A DNA stretch of 43,016 nucleotides from assembly GCA_964589815.1 (NCBI GenBank), contig CAZPUR010000009.1, forward strand, positions 1 through 43,016, read 5' to 3'. This stretch comes from CAZPUR01 sp964589815 (GTDB lineage Bacteria; Patescibacteriota; Microgenomatia; UBA1400). Positions 17,106-23,935 of this stretch are shown here, in pieces. Made by a program: the position numbers and the translations under genes. The notes under the pieces were generated by a model, which was not told the DNA's origin, searched no databases, and saw nothing but the letters and a program-made list of their open reading frames with translations. How positions within the stretch are numbered: the stretch's first letter is position 1; each line of letters opens with the position of its first letter.

Positions 17106-17543
17106 CTAACGGTTAACTTTATCTTTATCAAATTTCATAACTCTTTTTTTATGTCTTCCTTCTTCAAACTTCTCAGATAAAAAGATGCTCACAATTCCCT
17201 TTGCAATTTCATCTCCAATTACTCGACTTCCTAAGCATAAAATATTGGCATTATTATGTCTTACTGCCATCTTAATCATGTATTCATTGGTACATACTGC
17301 AGCACGGATACCTTTGAATCGATTTGCCACCATGCTCATACCAATGCCAGTCCCACAAATTAAAATCCCTTTTTCTTCTCCTACTATAACTTTTTTACAG
17401 ACCCTTTGTGCATAATCTGTGTAATCTACTCGTTTAGGAGAATAAGTACCGAGATCTGTGCAGGGAATGCTATTTTGCTTCAAATGTTCAATAATTGTCT
17501 GCTTTAAGATGAGTCCAGCATGATCAGATGCAATGTAAATCAT
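17106..17543 (-). CDS. rpiB: Ribose-5-phosphate / allose-6-phosphate isomerase, RpiB family
   Basis: A 145-residue protein, the normal length. Motifs are IYIASDHAGLILKQTI, DLGTYSPKRVDYTDYA, the catalytic-Cys loop ILICGTGIGMSMVANR, and RHNNANILCLGSR with the phosphate-opening His. The family interconverts ribose-5-P and ribulose-5-P, and in the AlsB branch allose-6-P and allulose-6-P. It lies 14 nt after an AlsE-like epimerase and 14 nt before the cyclase, an arrangement that supports a joint pathway on a C5 to C7 sugar phosphate. Confidence 0.9.
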   Translation of the reverse strand: MIYIASDHAGLILKQTIIEHLKQNSIPCTDLGTYSPKRVDYTDYAQRVCKKVIVGEEKGILICGTGIGMSMVANRFKGIRAAVCTNEYMIKMAVRHNNANILCLGSRVIGDEIAKGIVSIFLSEKFEEGRHKKRVMKFDKDKVNR

Positions 17544-17557
17544 GGTAAAGAATCGTA

Positions 17558-18250
17558 TTACCGAATACCATTCGGATGATTTGTTTTTAAAAACCTTTGC
17601 TTAAATTTCATAAATCGTTTTACTTGATCTTTAAAGTCTGGTTTAAACAGACAAGTAGTTCCTAACACAAACACATTAACTCCAAGATTTGATAATAGTT
17701 CGATTTGTTTAAAGCCAATCGACCCATCCACCCCTACTAATACGGTAGGGTTTAGTTTTTGAACCAAACTAACGACTTTAGCAGCTCTTTCATATGAATC
17801 AGGGATAAAACATTGTCCAGTAAAGCCAGTCTGTGCACACATGAGATGGATAAGGTCAACCCTGGGAATATGAGGTCTTAAATTTTTAACTAAAGTGTCA
17901 GGATTAATGACTAATCCAGGATGTGCTCCTTTTCTATGAATAGCATCAACCATATCTTTAACATCAAAGGAGGATTCAATGTGAAAAGAAATATAGTCAT
18001 CTTTGCGCACATGTAGTTGTTCTAAAGCAAGGGGAATATTTTTTACCATTAAATGAATATCTTTAGATATTGGAATATTTTGTAACTGTTTGATTAGATC
18101 AAAATTCAAGGCCAGGTTTGGAACAAACTGCATATCCATTACGTCTAAATGGAGAAACTCAAATTTATTATCTAATAAAAGATTTATCTGACTTTTAATG
18201 TCTAAAAAGTCAGCGCACATTAACGAAGGCGAAAAAAAGAATTTATGCAT
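17558..18250 (-). CDS. Ribulose/allulose-phosphate 3-epimerase family protein
   Basis: A 230-residue TIM barrel with FSPSLMCADFLDIKSQI, HLDVMDMQFVPNLALN, KDIHLMVKN, FTGQCFIPDSYERA and VGVDGSIGF. The catalytic Asp residues in HLDVMD and VGVDGS and the metal His are present. The wording SPSLMC and the end FVLGTTCLF are nearer to allulose-6-phosphate 3-epimerase (AlsE) than to classical Rpe, whose loop reads PGFGGQ. Here it is TGFTGQ, preceded by MCAQ. It is the first gene of the four-gene operon and transcribed away from the dehydratase gene at 18356. Confidence 0.82.
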   Translation of the reverse strand: MHKFFFSPSLMCADFLDIKSQINLLLDNKFEFLHLDVMDMQFVPNLALNFDLIKQLQNIPISKDIHLMVKNIPLALEQLHVRKDDYISFHIESSFDVKDMVDAIHRKGAHPGLVINPDTLVKNLRPHIPRVDLIHLMCAQTGFTGQCFIPDSYERAAKVVSLVQKLNPTVLVGVDGSIGFKQIELLSNLGVNVFVLGTTCLFKPDFKDQVKRFMKFKQRFLKTNHPNGIR

Positions 18251-18288
18251 AATACTTTTATTCTTTATTATATTATCACCCTTATGCC

Positions 18289-18317
18289 TTGACAGTTAAT
18301 TAAATATTCCTTAAGAT
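18289..18317 (+). promoter_or_regulatory. Promoter TTGACA-N17-TAAGAT
   Basis: A consensus -35 TTGACA at 18289-18294 and -10 TAAGAT at 18312-18317 with a 17-nt spacer. The start is predicted near 18324, about 32 nt before the dehydratase ATG. It is one of the strongest promoters in the window. Confidence 0.65.
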
Positions 18318-18355
18318 ATTATACATCTTATTAATATTTATACATATTAAAGTTT

Positions 18356-19375
18356 ATGTCTAATAAAAAAACAGCTTTTATAACCGGGATTACAGGACAA
18401 GACGGTTCATATCTTGCAGAATTTCTTTTGGATAAAGGGTATAAGGTTGTCGGGCTTGCAAGAAGATCAACAAATTATCGATATCCCAATATTGAACATC
18501 TTAAGGGAAAGATTACTTTAGAATATGGTGATCTTATGGATCCCGAAACAATCGAATATATAATTAAGAAGTACCAGCCAAACGAAGTATATAATTTGGC
18601 GGCTCAATCTGTACCCGCGGATAGTTGGCGGCATCCAATGATAACCGGAGAGATAACTGCATTGGGACCGGTAAGAGTCTTGGAAGCAGTAAGAAAACAT
18701 AAACCAGATGCCCGTTTTTATCAGGCAACAAGTAGAGAAATATTTGGTGGTGTTGATCAAAAAATTATGAATGAAAAGACACCATTTTTTGCCAATAATC
18801 CTTATGGAATAGCAAAGCTTTATGCTCATTTAATGACATTAACCTATCGTCAATCATTTAACTTGTTTGCTTGCGGCGGCATTCTTTTTAACCACGAAAG
18901 CCCGCGAAGAAGCTTACATTTTGTTTCTCGGAAAGTTTGCATGGCCGCCGCATGTATAGGTCTGAAAATTAATAATTCACTATTAGACGAACAAGGGGGT
19001 TCTTTAGTTCAAAATGGCAAACTGAAGCTCGGAAATCTTGATGCTATGAGAGATTGGGGATATGCAAAAGAATACGTTACTGCAATGTGGCTTATGCTTC
19101 AACAAGATAAACCACAAGACTATATTATTGCCACAAATACTCTTTATAGCGTTAGGGATTTATGTGAAATAGCCTTTTCACACATGGGATTAAATTGGAA
19201 AAAACATGTTAGGACAGATAAACGATTTATGCGACCAACTGAAATTACACCTTCGAAAGGAGATTATTCCAAAGCAAAGGCAGAGCTAGGTTGGGAACCA
19301 AAAACGTCATTTAAAGATCTCGTTAAGTTAATAGTTGATGAAGATGTACATCAATTAAAGACGGGAAAGCTTTAA
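18356..19375 (+). CDS. gmd: GDP-mannose 4,6-dehydratase-like SDR
   Basis: A 339-residue short-chain dehydrogenase/reductase. The NADP-binding start FITGITGQDGSYLAEFLL and the segment FNHESPRR followed by HFVSRKV are hallmarks of GDP-mannose dehydratases, as is GNLDAMRDWGYAKEYV. The catalytic Tyr-x3-Lys is NNPYGIAKLYA, and the acid/base Glu lies in ATSREIFG. Canonical Gmd has STSE at that place, so the serine context differs. The family makes GDP-4-keto-6-deoxymannose, precursor of fucose, rhamnose and perosamine. No downstream reductase or aminotransferase is visible in the window. Confidence 0.85.
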   Translation: MSNKKTAFITGITGQDGSYLAEFLLDKGYKVVGLARRSTNYRYPNIEHLKGKITLEYGDLMDPETIEYIIKKYQPNEVYNLAAQSVPADSWRHPMITGEITALGPVRVLEAVRKHKPDARFYQATSREIFGGVDQKIMNEKTPFFANNPYGIAKLYAHLMTLTYRQSFNLFACGGILFNHESPRRSLHFVSRKVCMAAACIGLKINNSLLDEQGGSLVQNGKLKLGNLDAMRDWGYAKEYVTAMWLMLQQDKPQDYIIATNTLYSVRDLCEIAFSHMGLNWKKHVRTDKRFMRPTEITPSKGDYSKAKAELGWEPKTSFKDLVKLIVDEDVHQLKTGKL

Positions 19376-19501
19376 GAATAAAAACAAACCCCTTTGCTTA
19401 TATTCTGAAGTATTTTAACGAATATTAGCATTTGTTATCTACTTTAGGGATGAAGGCGAGATTTGATAATTATATCAAACTATGTCAGTAAATGGGACGT
19501 T

Positions 19502-19621
19502 CTTTTTTATACTGTCTCATTTGTCTCGCTTCGCTTTGCTCAGCGTAAACTATTTTGATAAAATTAAGCCAGGCAAGAGAAGTTGATATAATGACTAACA
19601 GGCCCTAGACCGAACTGCTCA
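19502..19621 (+). repeat. Long direct repeat, copy B (about 120 bp)
   Basis: From CTTTTTTATACTGTCTCATT to the motif CTGCTCA this block matches 21211-21335 along its length, including the exact core AGTTGATATAATGACTAA, CAGCGTAAAC and ACTGTCT. The two copies frame the genes at 19760 and 20446. The core contains a possible -10 (TATAAT at 19587-19592). The 384-nt space 19376-19759 holds this repeat, a second short motif at 19661-19683, and a terminator. Confidence 0.8.
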
Positions 19622-19660
19622 ATCTTTTCGGATTCGAACATATGAGGTATAGGATAGAAT

Positions 19661-19683
19661 GGGCCTAGACCGAGTTGCTCAGC
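19661..19683 (+). repeat. CTAGACC-TGCTCAGC repeat motif (copy C)
   Basis: GGGCCTAGACCGAGTTGCTC plus AGC repeats the last part of copy B 40 nt further on. Related motifs are at 12838 and 21311. Confidence 0.65.
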
Positions 19684-19694
19684 AACAAATAAAT

Positions 19695-19718
19695 AAGACT
19701 GATTTTTCAGTCTTTTTT
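19695..19718 (+). terminator. Rho-independent terminator
   Basis: AAGACTGA/TCAGTCTT, an 8-bp perfect stem with a TTTT loop, runs into six T. It would end transcripts coming through the repeats and separates them from the gene at 19760. Confidence 0.8.
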
Positions 19719-19743
19719 AGTATTTATTAAAAGTTTAAGAACA

Positions 19744-19752
19744 TGTTAAAAT
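19744..19752 (+). promoter_or_regulatory. Extended -10 of the gene at 19760
   Basis: TGTTAAAAT ends 7 nt before the ATG, which predicts a leaderless mRNA. Confidence 0.5.
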
Positions 19753-19759
19753 AAAAGAA

Positions 19760-20194
19760 ATGAAGATTATTATTTGTGGCTCATTAACCGCTACTAGGGA
19801 GATTCTTGAAATTAGGGATAAATTGGAAGCTAAAGGTCATGAGGTGGAAATTCCCCATGGTTGTAAAAATCTGGGAGTAAGAAAAAGAGTCAAAAATCGT
19901 AAAGTCATTATAGACTCGGAAGAAGCAGAAGAAAAAACTAAATATGATGTGATTAAGAAGTATTATGAACTTATTAAAAAACATGATGTAGTTCTGGTTA
20001 TCAATCCTGATAAAAAAGGTGTTTCAGGTTACATTGGTGGTAATACTCTAATTGAGATGGCTTTTGGCTATGTTCTTGGAAAAAAAATTTATTGTTTATA
20101 TCCTCTTCCAAAAATGTCCTATACAGCTGAGCTTCTAGCCATGAAGCCAATTATTTTAAATGGAGATTTAGAGAAATTGTATAATTACTCATAA
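19760..20194 (+). CDS. Nucleoside 2-deoxyribosyltransferase-like / Rossmann-type hypothetical protein
   Basis: A 144-residue protein beginning KIIICGSLTATREILEI, with a central HDVVLVINPDKKGVSGYIGG and the segment NTLIEMAFGYVLGKKIYCLY. The order of a beta strand, a short loop, a D-V-V-L strand and a Gly-rich loop followed by an E-x-A/G-x-A helix resembles nucleoside deoxyribosyltransferases and related nucleotide-processing folds, where the Glu is catalytic. It is shorter than typical enzymes. It lies with the methyltransferase at 20446 between two long direct repeats, perhaps as a mobile cassette. The function is not established. Confidence 0.5.
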   Translation: MKIIICGSLTATREILEIRDKLEAKGHEVEIPHGCKNLGVRKRVKNRKVIIDSEEAEEKTKYDVIKKYYELIKKHDVVLVINPDKKGVSGYIGGNTLIEMAFGYVLGKKIYCLYPLPKMSYTAELLAMKPIILNGDLEKLYNYS

Positions 20195-20433
20195 AATAGG
20201 TTCGTTTACACTGAAAAGTTTATGAACTTTTTATGTGAACTCTGTCCCCTTCTACGCTTCCTCCTCCGATAGGGCTATGGATGGACAGGAAAGTTTCGGA
20301 AGGACAAGGCACGGTTTGCGAAAAAATGAATATAGAAAAATTTATTACAAAGTTGCCTATAAATACAAATTGCCAACAATAAGAATCGTGCCGTTTTTAT
20401 TACGACTTATAAATATTTAGTAAAACATTGTTG

Positions 20434-20439
20434 TATAAT
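20434..20439 (+). promoter_or_regulatory. -10 box of the gene at 20446
   Basis: TATAAT at 20434-20439 ends 6 nt before the ATG at 20446. The 250-nt space before it (20195-20445) contains no other recognisable gene. Confidence 0.55.
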
Positions 20440-20445
20440 TCTCTT

Positions 20446-21204
20446 ATGACAATAAATTTTTACGACAAGGTAGCTAAAAAATTTGGAGGATACGCCTTTG
20501 GTAAAAGCCATGTAGAACACATTTCCGAATATCCAAATGGAGACCCGGAGAAAATTTTTAAGAAAAAACTGCTTGGTTTGGCAAATGAAAACAAAATTGC
20601 CCTCGATGCTGGGTGCGGTGACGGAAAGTTTTCTTTTCAAATAGCAAAATATTTTTTAACTATCATAGGAATTGACACATCCAAGGAATTATTAAAAATT
20701 GCCAGACAAAAACAAAATTTATTACAAGTCAAAAATATTATTTTCAAACTCCAAGATGCCAGCAAAACATTATTTTCTGATAAATATTTTGACCTAATTT
20801 TTTCTCGTCGTGGTCCAACACCTTTTTCCGAATTTCAAAGATTATTAAAATCAGGCGGTTATTTTATTGGTATAAATATAGGTGAAAAAGATTGTCAGGA
20901 AATTAAAGAAATATTTGGTCGTGGGCAAGGATTCACAGGATGGAACAGTTCAAGATTAGAAAAAGATAAACAAAAACTAAAAAAAACAGGCTTTGAAGTT
21001 GTTTTTGCTCAAGATTATTTCTATAATGAGTACTACGCATCTTATGAAGATTTGGACTTATTTTTACAAGGAGTTCCTATCTTTGAAGATTTTGATTCAG
21101 ACAAAGATAAAAGATTTCTGGAAGTATACACTGCTAAATTTATGACAGAAAAAGGTATAAAATTACCTAGGCACAGAGTGGTGACTATTGCAAAAAAGCT
21201 TTAA
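20446..21204 (+). CDS. Class I SAM-dependent methyltransferase
   Basis: A protein of 252 residues from ATG 20446; an in-frame TTG at 20428 overlaps the promoter and is rejected. Motif I is ALDAGCGDGKFSFQIA, motif II IIGIDTSKELLKIA, and a motif IV-like strand DLIFSRRGPTPFSEF precedes LLKSGGYFIGIN. This is the ordinary small-molecule methyltransferase arrangement, similar to UbiE/Trm-type relatives. The C-terminal 80 residues are unrecognised. It is followed after 6 nt by the second copy of the long direct repeat. The substrate is unknown. Confidence 0.75.
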   Translation: MTINFYDKVAKKFGGYAFGKSHVEHISEYPNGDPEKIFKKKLLGLANENKIALDAGCGDGKFSFQIAKYFLTIIGIDTSKELLKIARQKQNLLQVKNIIFKLQDASKTLFSDKYFDLIFSRRGPTPFSEFQRLLKSGGYFIGINIGEKDCQEIKEIFGRGQGFTGWNSSRLEKDKQKLKKTGFEVVFAQDYFYNEYYASYEDLDLFLQGVPIFEDFDSDKDKRFLEVYTAKFMTEKGIKLPRHRVVTIAKKL

Positions 21205-21210
21205 GACACT

Positions 21211-21335
21211 CTTTTTTATACTGTCTTATTTGTTTCACTTTGCTTGCCTTGCCCAGCGTAAACCTATTTTGCTAAAATTAGCCCTGGATGGAGAAGTTGA
21301 TATAATGACTAAGAGGGTCTAGACCTACCTGCTCA
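21211..21335 (+). repeat. Long direct repeat, copy D (about 125 bp)
   Basis: Homologous to 19502-19621 throughout, with scattered substitutions. It contains the perfect palindrome GGTCTAGACC and the same TATAAT core (21301-21306). It ends 22 nt before the stop codon of the convergent glycosylase gene. Confidence 0.8.
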
Positions 21336-21356
21336 GCAGTTTGGATAAAGAAAGCA

Positions 21357-21956
21357 TTATTCTCCTTTTTTTAAAGCTTGAAAGCCATTTTTAAGAGAAG
21401 TAATTTGATTAGCATTATAAAGAACAACAGCAGGATGGTAAAAAGGGATTATTTTAATTTTTCCCCATGAGGCGTTAGTTTCAAAAATTTGACCATGTAA
21501 GAGGCTTATTTTTTGCAATTTATCTTCAAGTCCGTAAAGTTTCATAATAAATTCCATAGAAAACCTACCCAAGGTGGCAATAATTTTAGGCTTAATTATT
21601 TCAAGTTGCCTGGTCAGAAATGGAGAATAGGTTTTTATTTCTTTAGGGTTGGGGTCGCGATTTCCTGGCGGTCGGTCTTTAACAATATTGGTGATATAGA
21701 CATCTTTGCGCTTGATATTAACAGATTCTAGAAGCTCATCCAGGATTCCCCCGGCTGGGCCGCAAAAAGGTTTTCCGGTTTCTGCTTCATTTTTGCCTGG
21801 CGCCTCACCGATAAAAATAATTTTGGCAGAATGATTCCCCTCCCCTATAACCGGATAATAATTATTCTTTTTACGATATTTATAGAGCGGAGAATTTTTT
21901 AGATGCCAGATTTCATCTCGGATTTTCTTTAGTTCTTGGCCCCGTTTGTTTCTCAT
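21357..21956 (-). CDS. Uracil-DNA glycosylase, family 4-like, lacking Fe-S cysteines
   Basis: A protein of 199 residues from the ATG at 21956; an upstream in-frame ATG (22010) would add an unlikely hydrophobic stretch. It has the family 4/5 signature IFIGEAPGKNEAETGKPF, followed by CGPAGGILDELLE, ITNIVKDRPPGNRDPNP, and a C-terminal FYHPAVVLYN with the active-site His. The enzyme removes uracil from DNA. In family 4 proteins four Cys bind an Fe-S cluster: one pair before PLY, one in KCRPP, and one about 14 residues later. Here those places read HLKNSPLY, VKDRPP and KTYSPF, so all four are lost. The fold may be stabilised without the cluster. Confidence 0.82.
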   Translation of the reverse strand: MRNKRGQELKKIRDEIWHLKNSPLYKYRKKNNYYPVIGEGNHSAKIIFIGEAPGKNEAETGKPFCGPAGGILDELLESVNIKRKDVYITNIVKDRPPGNRDPNPKEIKTYSPFLTRQLEIIKPKIIATLGRFSMEFIMKLYGLEDKLQKISLLHGQIFETNASWGKIKIIPFYHPAVVLYNANQITSLKNGFQALKKGE

Positions 21957-22042
21957 TATAAAGATGGTTATAATTATTTTAAGTAATTGCTTAAGGAATA
22001 ACAAGGCCAAAAATACCTAGAGCAATGATCTAGTAAGAATTG

Positions 22043-22053
22043 AAGGAGGTGAT
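22043..22053 (+). promoter_or_regulatory. Strong Shine-Dalgarno of the metal/redox operon
   Basis: AAGGAGGTGAT is a full complement of the 16S rRNA 3' end, 6 nt before the ATG at 22060. It contrasts with the many leaderless genes elsewhere in the window. Confidence 0.8.
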
Positions 22054-22059
22054 TTTATT

Positions 22060-22263
22060 ATGAGTCCAAGAGGTTTTGGCCGAGGAGCTGGTAGGAGTCG
22101 AGGGTTGGGACGCGGCAGAATGGGAGGACCATTTGCTGCTGGTCCAGCAGGCACTTGTGTTTGTACCAACCCAGATTGTAAAAATGAGGTATTTCATCAG
22201 GTCGGTATACCTTGTTATCAAACTAAATGTCCAAAATGTGGTAGTCCAATGGTTAGGAGGTGA
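22060..22263 (+). CDS. Small Gly/Arg-rich zinc-ribbon protein
   Basis: A 67-residue protein. The N-terminal part is Gly/Arg-rich (MSPRGFGRGAGRSRG). A Cys-rich C-terminal part has CVCTNPDC and CPKCGSPMV with a further Cys in GIPCYQTKC, giving a likely zinc or iron site. Small proteins of this look commonly precede NifX/NifB-type cofactor proteins. The perfect Shine-Dalgarno fixes the start, and the next gene begins 7 nt after its stop. It may be a metal or Fe-S accessory factor; this is inference. Confidence 0.65.
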   Translation: MSPRGFGRGAGRSRGLGRGRMGGPFAAGPAGTCVCTNPDCKNEVFHQVGIPCYQTKCPKCGSPMVRR

Positions 22264-22270
22264 AGGAAAA

Positions 22271-22675
22271 ATGAAAATTGCTATTGCTTCGTTAGGGACA
22301 ACTTTAGAGGCTAAAGTGGATGCTCGTTTTGGCCGTTGCCCTTATTTTTTAATTGTTGACACAAAAACAAATGACTTTGGGGTCATTAAAAACACTGCTG
22401 GCCAAGCATTTCAAGGAGCAGGAATTTCTGCGGCCCAGCTGATTGCCAATAAAAAAGTAAAAGCAGTATTAGCTGGTAATTTTGGCCCCAAAGCTGTTGG
22501 CGTTCTTAGTGCTTCTGGGATTAAAATTTTTGCTGGAGTTTCTGATCTAACGGCAAAACAGGCTTTAGAAAAATATAAAGACGGCAAACTTAAACCGTTA
22601 GACAAAAATGCTTTTTCTTTAGGAATGGGTATAGGAAAAGGGATGGGTCGTGGTTGGAACAAAATGCTAGGTTAA
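22271..22675 (+). CDS. NifX/NifB-C-like dinitrogenase iron-molybdenum cofactor-type protein
   Basis: A 134-residue protein starting at the ATG at 22271, with GGAGG 10 nt upstream; the frame is open further 5' but overlaps the preceding gene. It has the family pattern MKIAIASLG, VDARFGRCPYFLIVD, GISAAQLIANKKVKAVLAGN, FGPKAVGVLSASGIKIF. The family binds FeMo-co precursors in nitrogen fixers, but short homologues are widespread in anaerobes without nitrogenase and are linked to MinD-type ATPases. No nitrogenase gene is present here. The Gly/Met-rich C-terminal tail GMGIGKGMGRGW is unusual. Confidence 0.82.
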   Translation: MKIAIASLGTTLEAKVDARFGRCPYFLIVDTKTNDFGVIKNTAGQAFQGAGISAAQLIANKKVKAVLAGNFGPKAVGVLSASGIKIFAGVSDLTAKQALEKYKDGKLKPLDKNAFSLGMGIGKGMGRGWNKMLG

Positions 22676-22682
22676 TTAAAAA

Positions 22683-23933
22683 ATGAAAAAAGAAATAGAA
22701 AGTCTTAAAAAGGGACAAAGGGTTGCCGGTATTGCCATTTGGCTGGAGGGAGCCTTAGTTGTTGCGAAAACAGTTGTTGGTTTATTATCCGGCAGTCTAG
22801 TTCTTATTTCTGATGCTATCCATAGTGCTTCTGATATCTTATCAATTATCACTTCTTGGTTTGGTCTAAAAATAGCCCAAAGAAAACCTGACCAGCGTTT
22901 TCCTTATGGTTACTATAAAGCAGAAAACCTAGGGACATTAATAATTTCTTTTTTGATCCTTTATGCCTTTTGGCAAATGATCAACCAAGGATATGCAAGA
23001 CTTTCTTCTTTTTCTCAGATTAAAATTCCTTTGTTGGCCTTGACTGTTTCTTTATGTGATGCTTTGGCTTTGTTCTTTTTTGGCAATTATGAAATTAAAG
23101 TTGGAAAAGAGATTAATGCTCAAAGTTTAATTGCTATGGGAAAGGAAAACAGGACTCATCTTTTTTCTTCAATGGCTGTTTTTATTGGCACCCTAGCCGC
23201 TTATTATCACATTTCCTATATTGAAGGACTAGTTACTATTATTATTTCTTTTCTGATTTTAAAAATTGGCCTTGCTGCTGCTAAAAACTCTATTTTCAGT
23301 TTGATGGATGTCAGCCCGGCCAAAGAAATTGAGCAAAAAGTGATTAAAGCCATAGAGTTGATACCCGGGATTGAAGAGTTTTTTGACTTGCGTCTACGAA
23401 AATCAGGCCCTTTTATTTTAGGAGAAACTAAGGTTGGCATTAGAAAATTTGTTGATGTTAATAAAGCCCATCAGATAGCTGACAAAATTGAAGAAGAGGT
23501 TAAAATAAGAGTTCCTCAAATAGAATCGTTTATGGTTCATGTTGAACCTTTTAAAAGCGATTGGCAACACTTAGTCCTACCTATTATTGCCAAAAAAGGC
23601 TTAGATTCTAAAATTGCTGATCAATTTGCCCGAGCACCCTATTTTTTATTTATGAATCTTAAGAAAGATAAGCTTAAAGGTTTTTATCTTTTGAAAAATC
23701 CCCACAAGGAAAAAAAAGTAAAAGCAGGGTTGGCTGTTAGTAAACTAATTATTAAACAAAAAAGCAATATTTTAATTACTAAACAAGTTGGCGAGATTGC
23801 CTTTTACTCTTTAAGAGAAAATTTGTTTGATATTTATCAGACAAAAGATAAAACTGTTGAAAAAGCGGTAAAAAGTTTTATAGACGGTAGACTTATCCAA
23901 TTAAGGAAAGCAACAAAAGAAATTAAAAGTTAA
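22683..23933 (+). CDS. Cation diffusion facilitator fused to a NifX-like domain
   Basis: A 416-residue protein. Residues about 1-285 are a CDF transporter with six membrane segments. The TM2 metal site is DAIHSASD. At TM5, where the normal pattern is H-x3-D, the sequence is ENRTHLFSSM, that is Glu and His, which may change metal selectivity. A cytoplasmic CDF C-terminal domain (to about 285) is followed by a NifX-like domain: LPIIAKKGLDSKIADQFARA, then PYFLFMNL and AGLAVSKLIIKQKSNILIT. CDF proteins export divalent metals using the proton gradient. The fusion probably links transport to the binding of a metal cofactor by the neighbouring NifX-like protein. Confidence 0.82.
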   Translation: MKKEIESLKKGQRVAGIAIWLEGALVVAKTVVGLLSGSLVLISDAIHSASDILSIITSWFGLKIAQRKPDQRFPYGYYKAENLGTLIISFLILYAFWQMINQGYARLSSFSQIKIPLLALTVSLCDALALFFFGNYEIKVGKEINAQSLIAMGKENRTHLFSSMAVFIGTLAAYYHISYIEGLVTIIISFLILKIGLAAAKNSIFSLMDVSPAKEIEQKVIKAIELIPGIEEFFDLRLRKSGPFILGETKVGIRKFVDVNKAHQIADKIEEEVKIRVPQIESFMVHVEPFKSDWQHLVLPIIAKKGLDSKIADQFARAPYFLFMNLKKDKLKGFYLLKNPHKEKKVKAGLAVSKLIIKQKSNILITKQVGEIAFYSLRENLFDIYQTKDKTVEKAVKSFIDGRLIQLRKATKEIKS

Positions 23934-23935
23934 AA

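Noticed and set aside
20235..20420. Plus-strand 61-codon frame
   Set aside because: No Shine-Dalgarno or -10 in place, composition unlike neighbours, between repeats.
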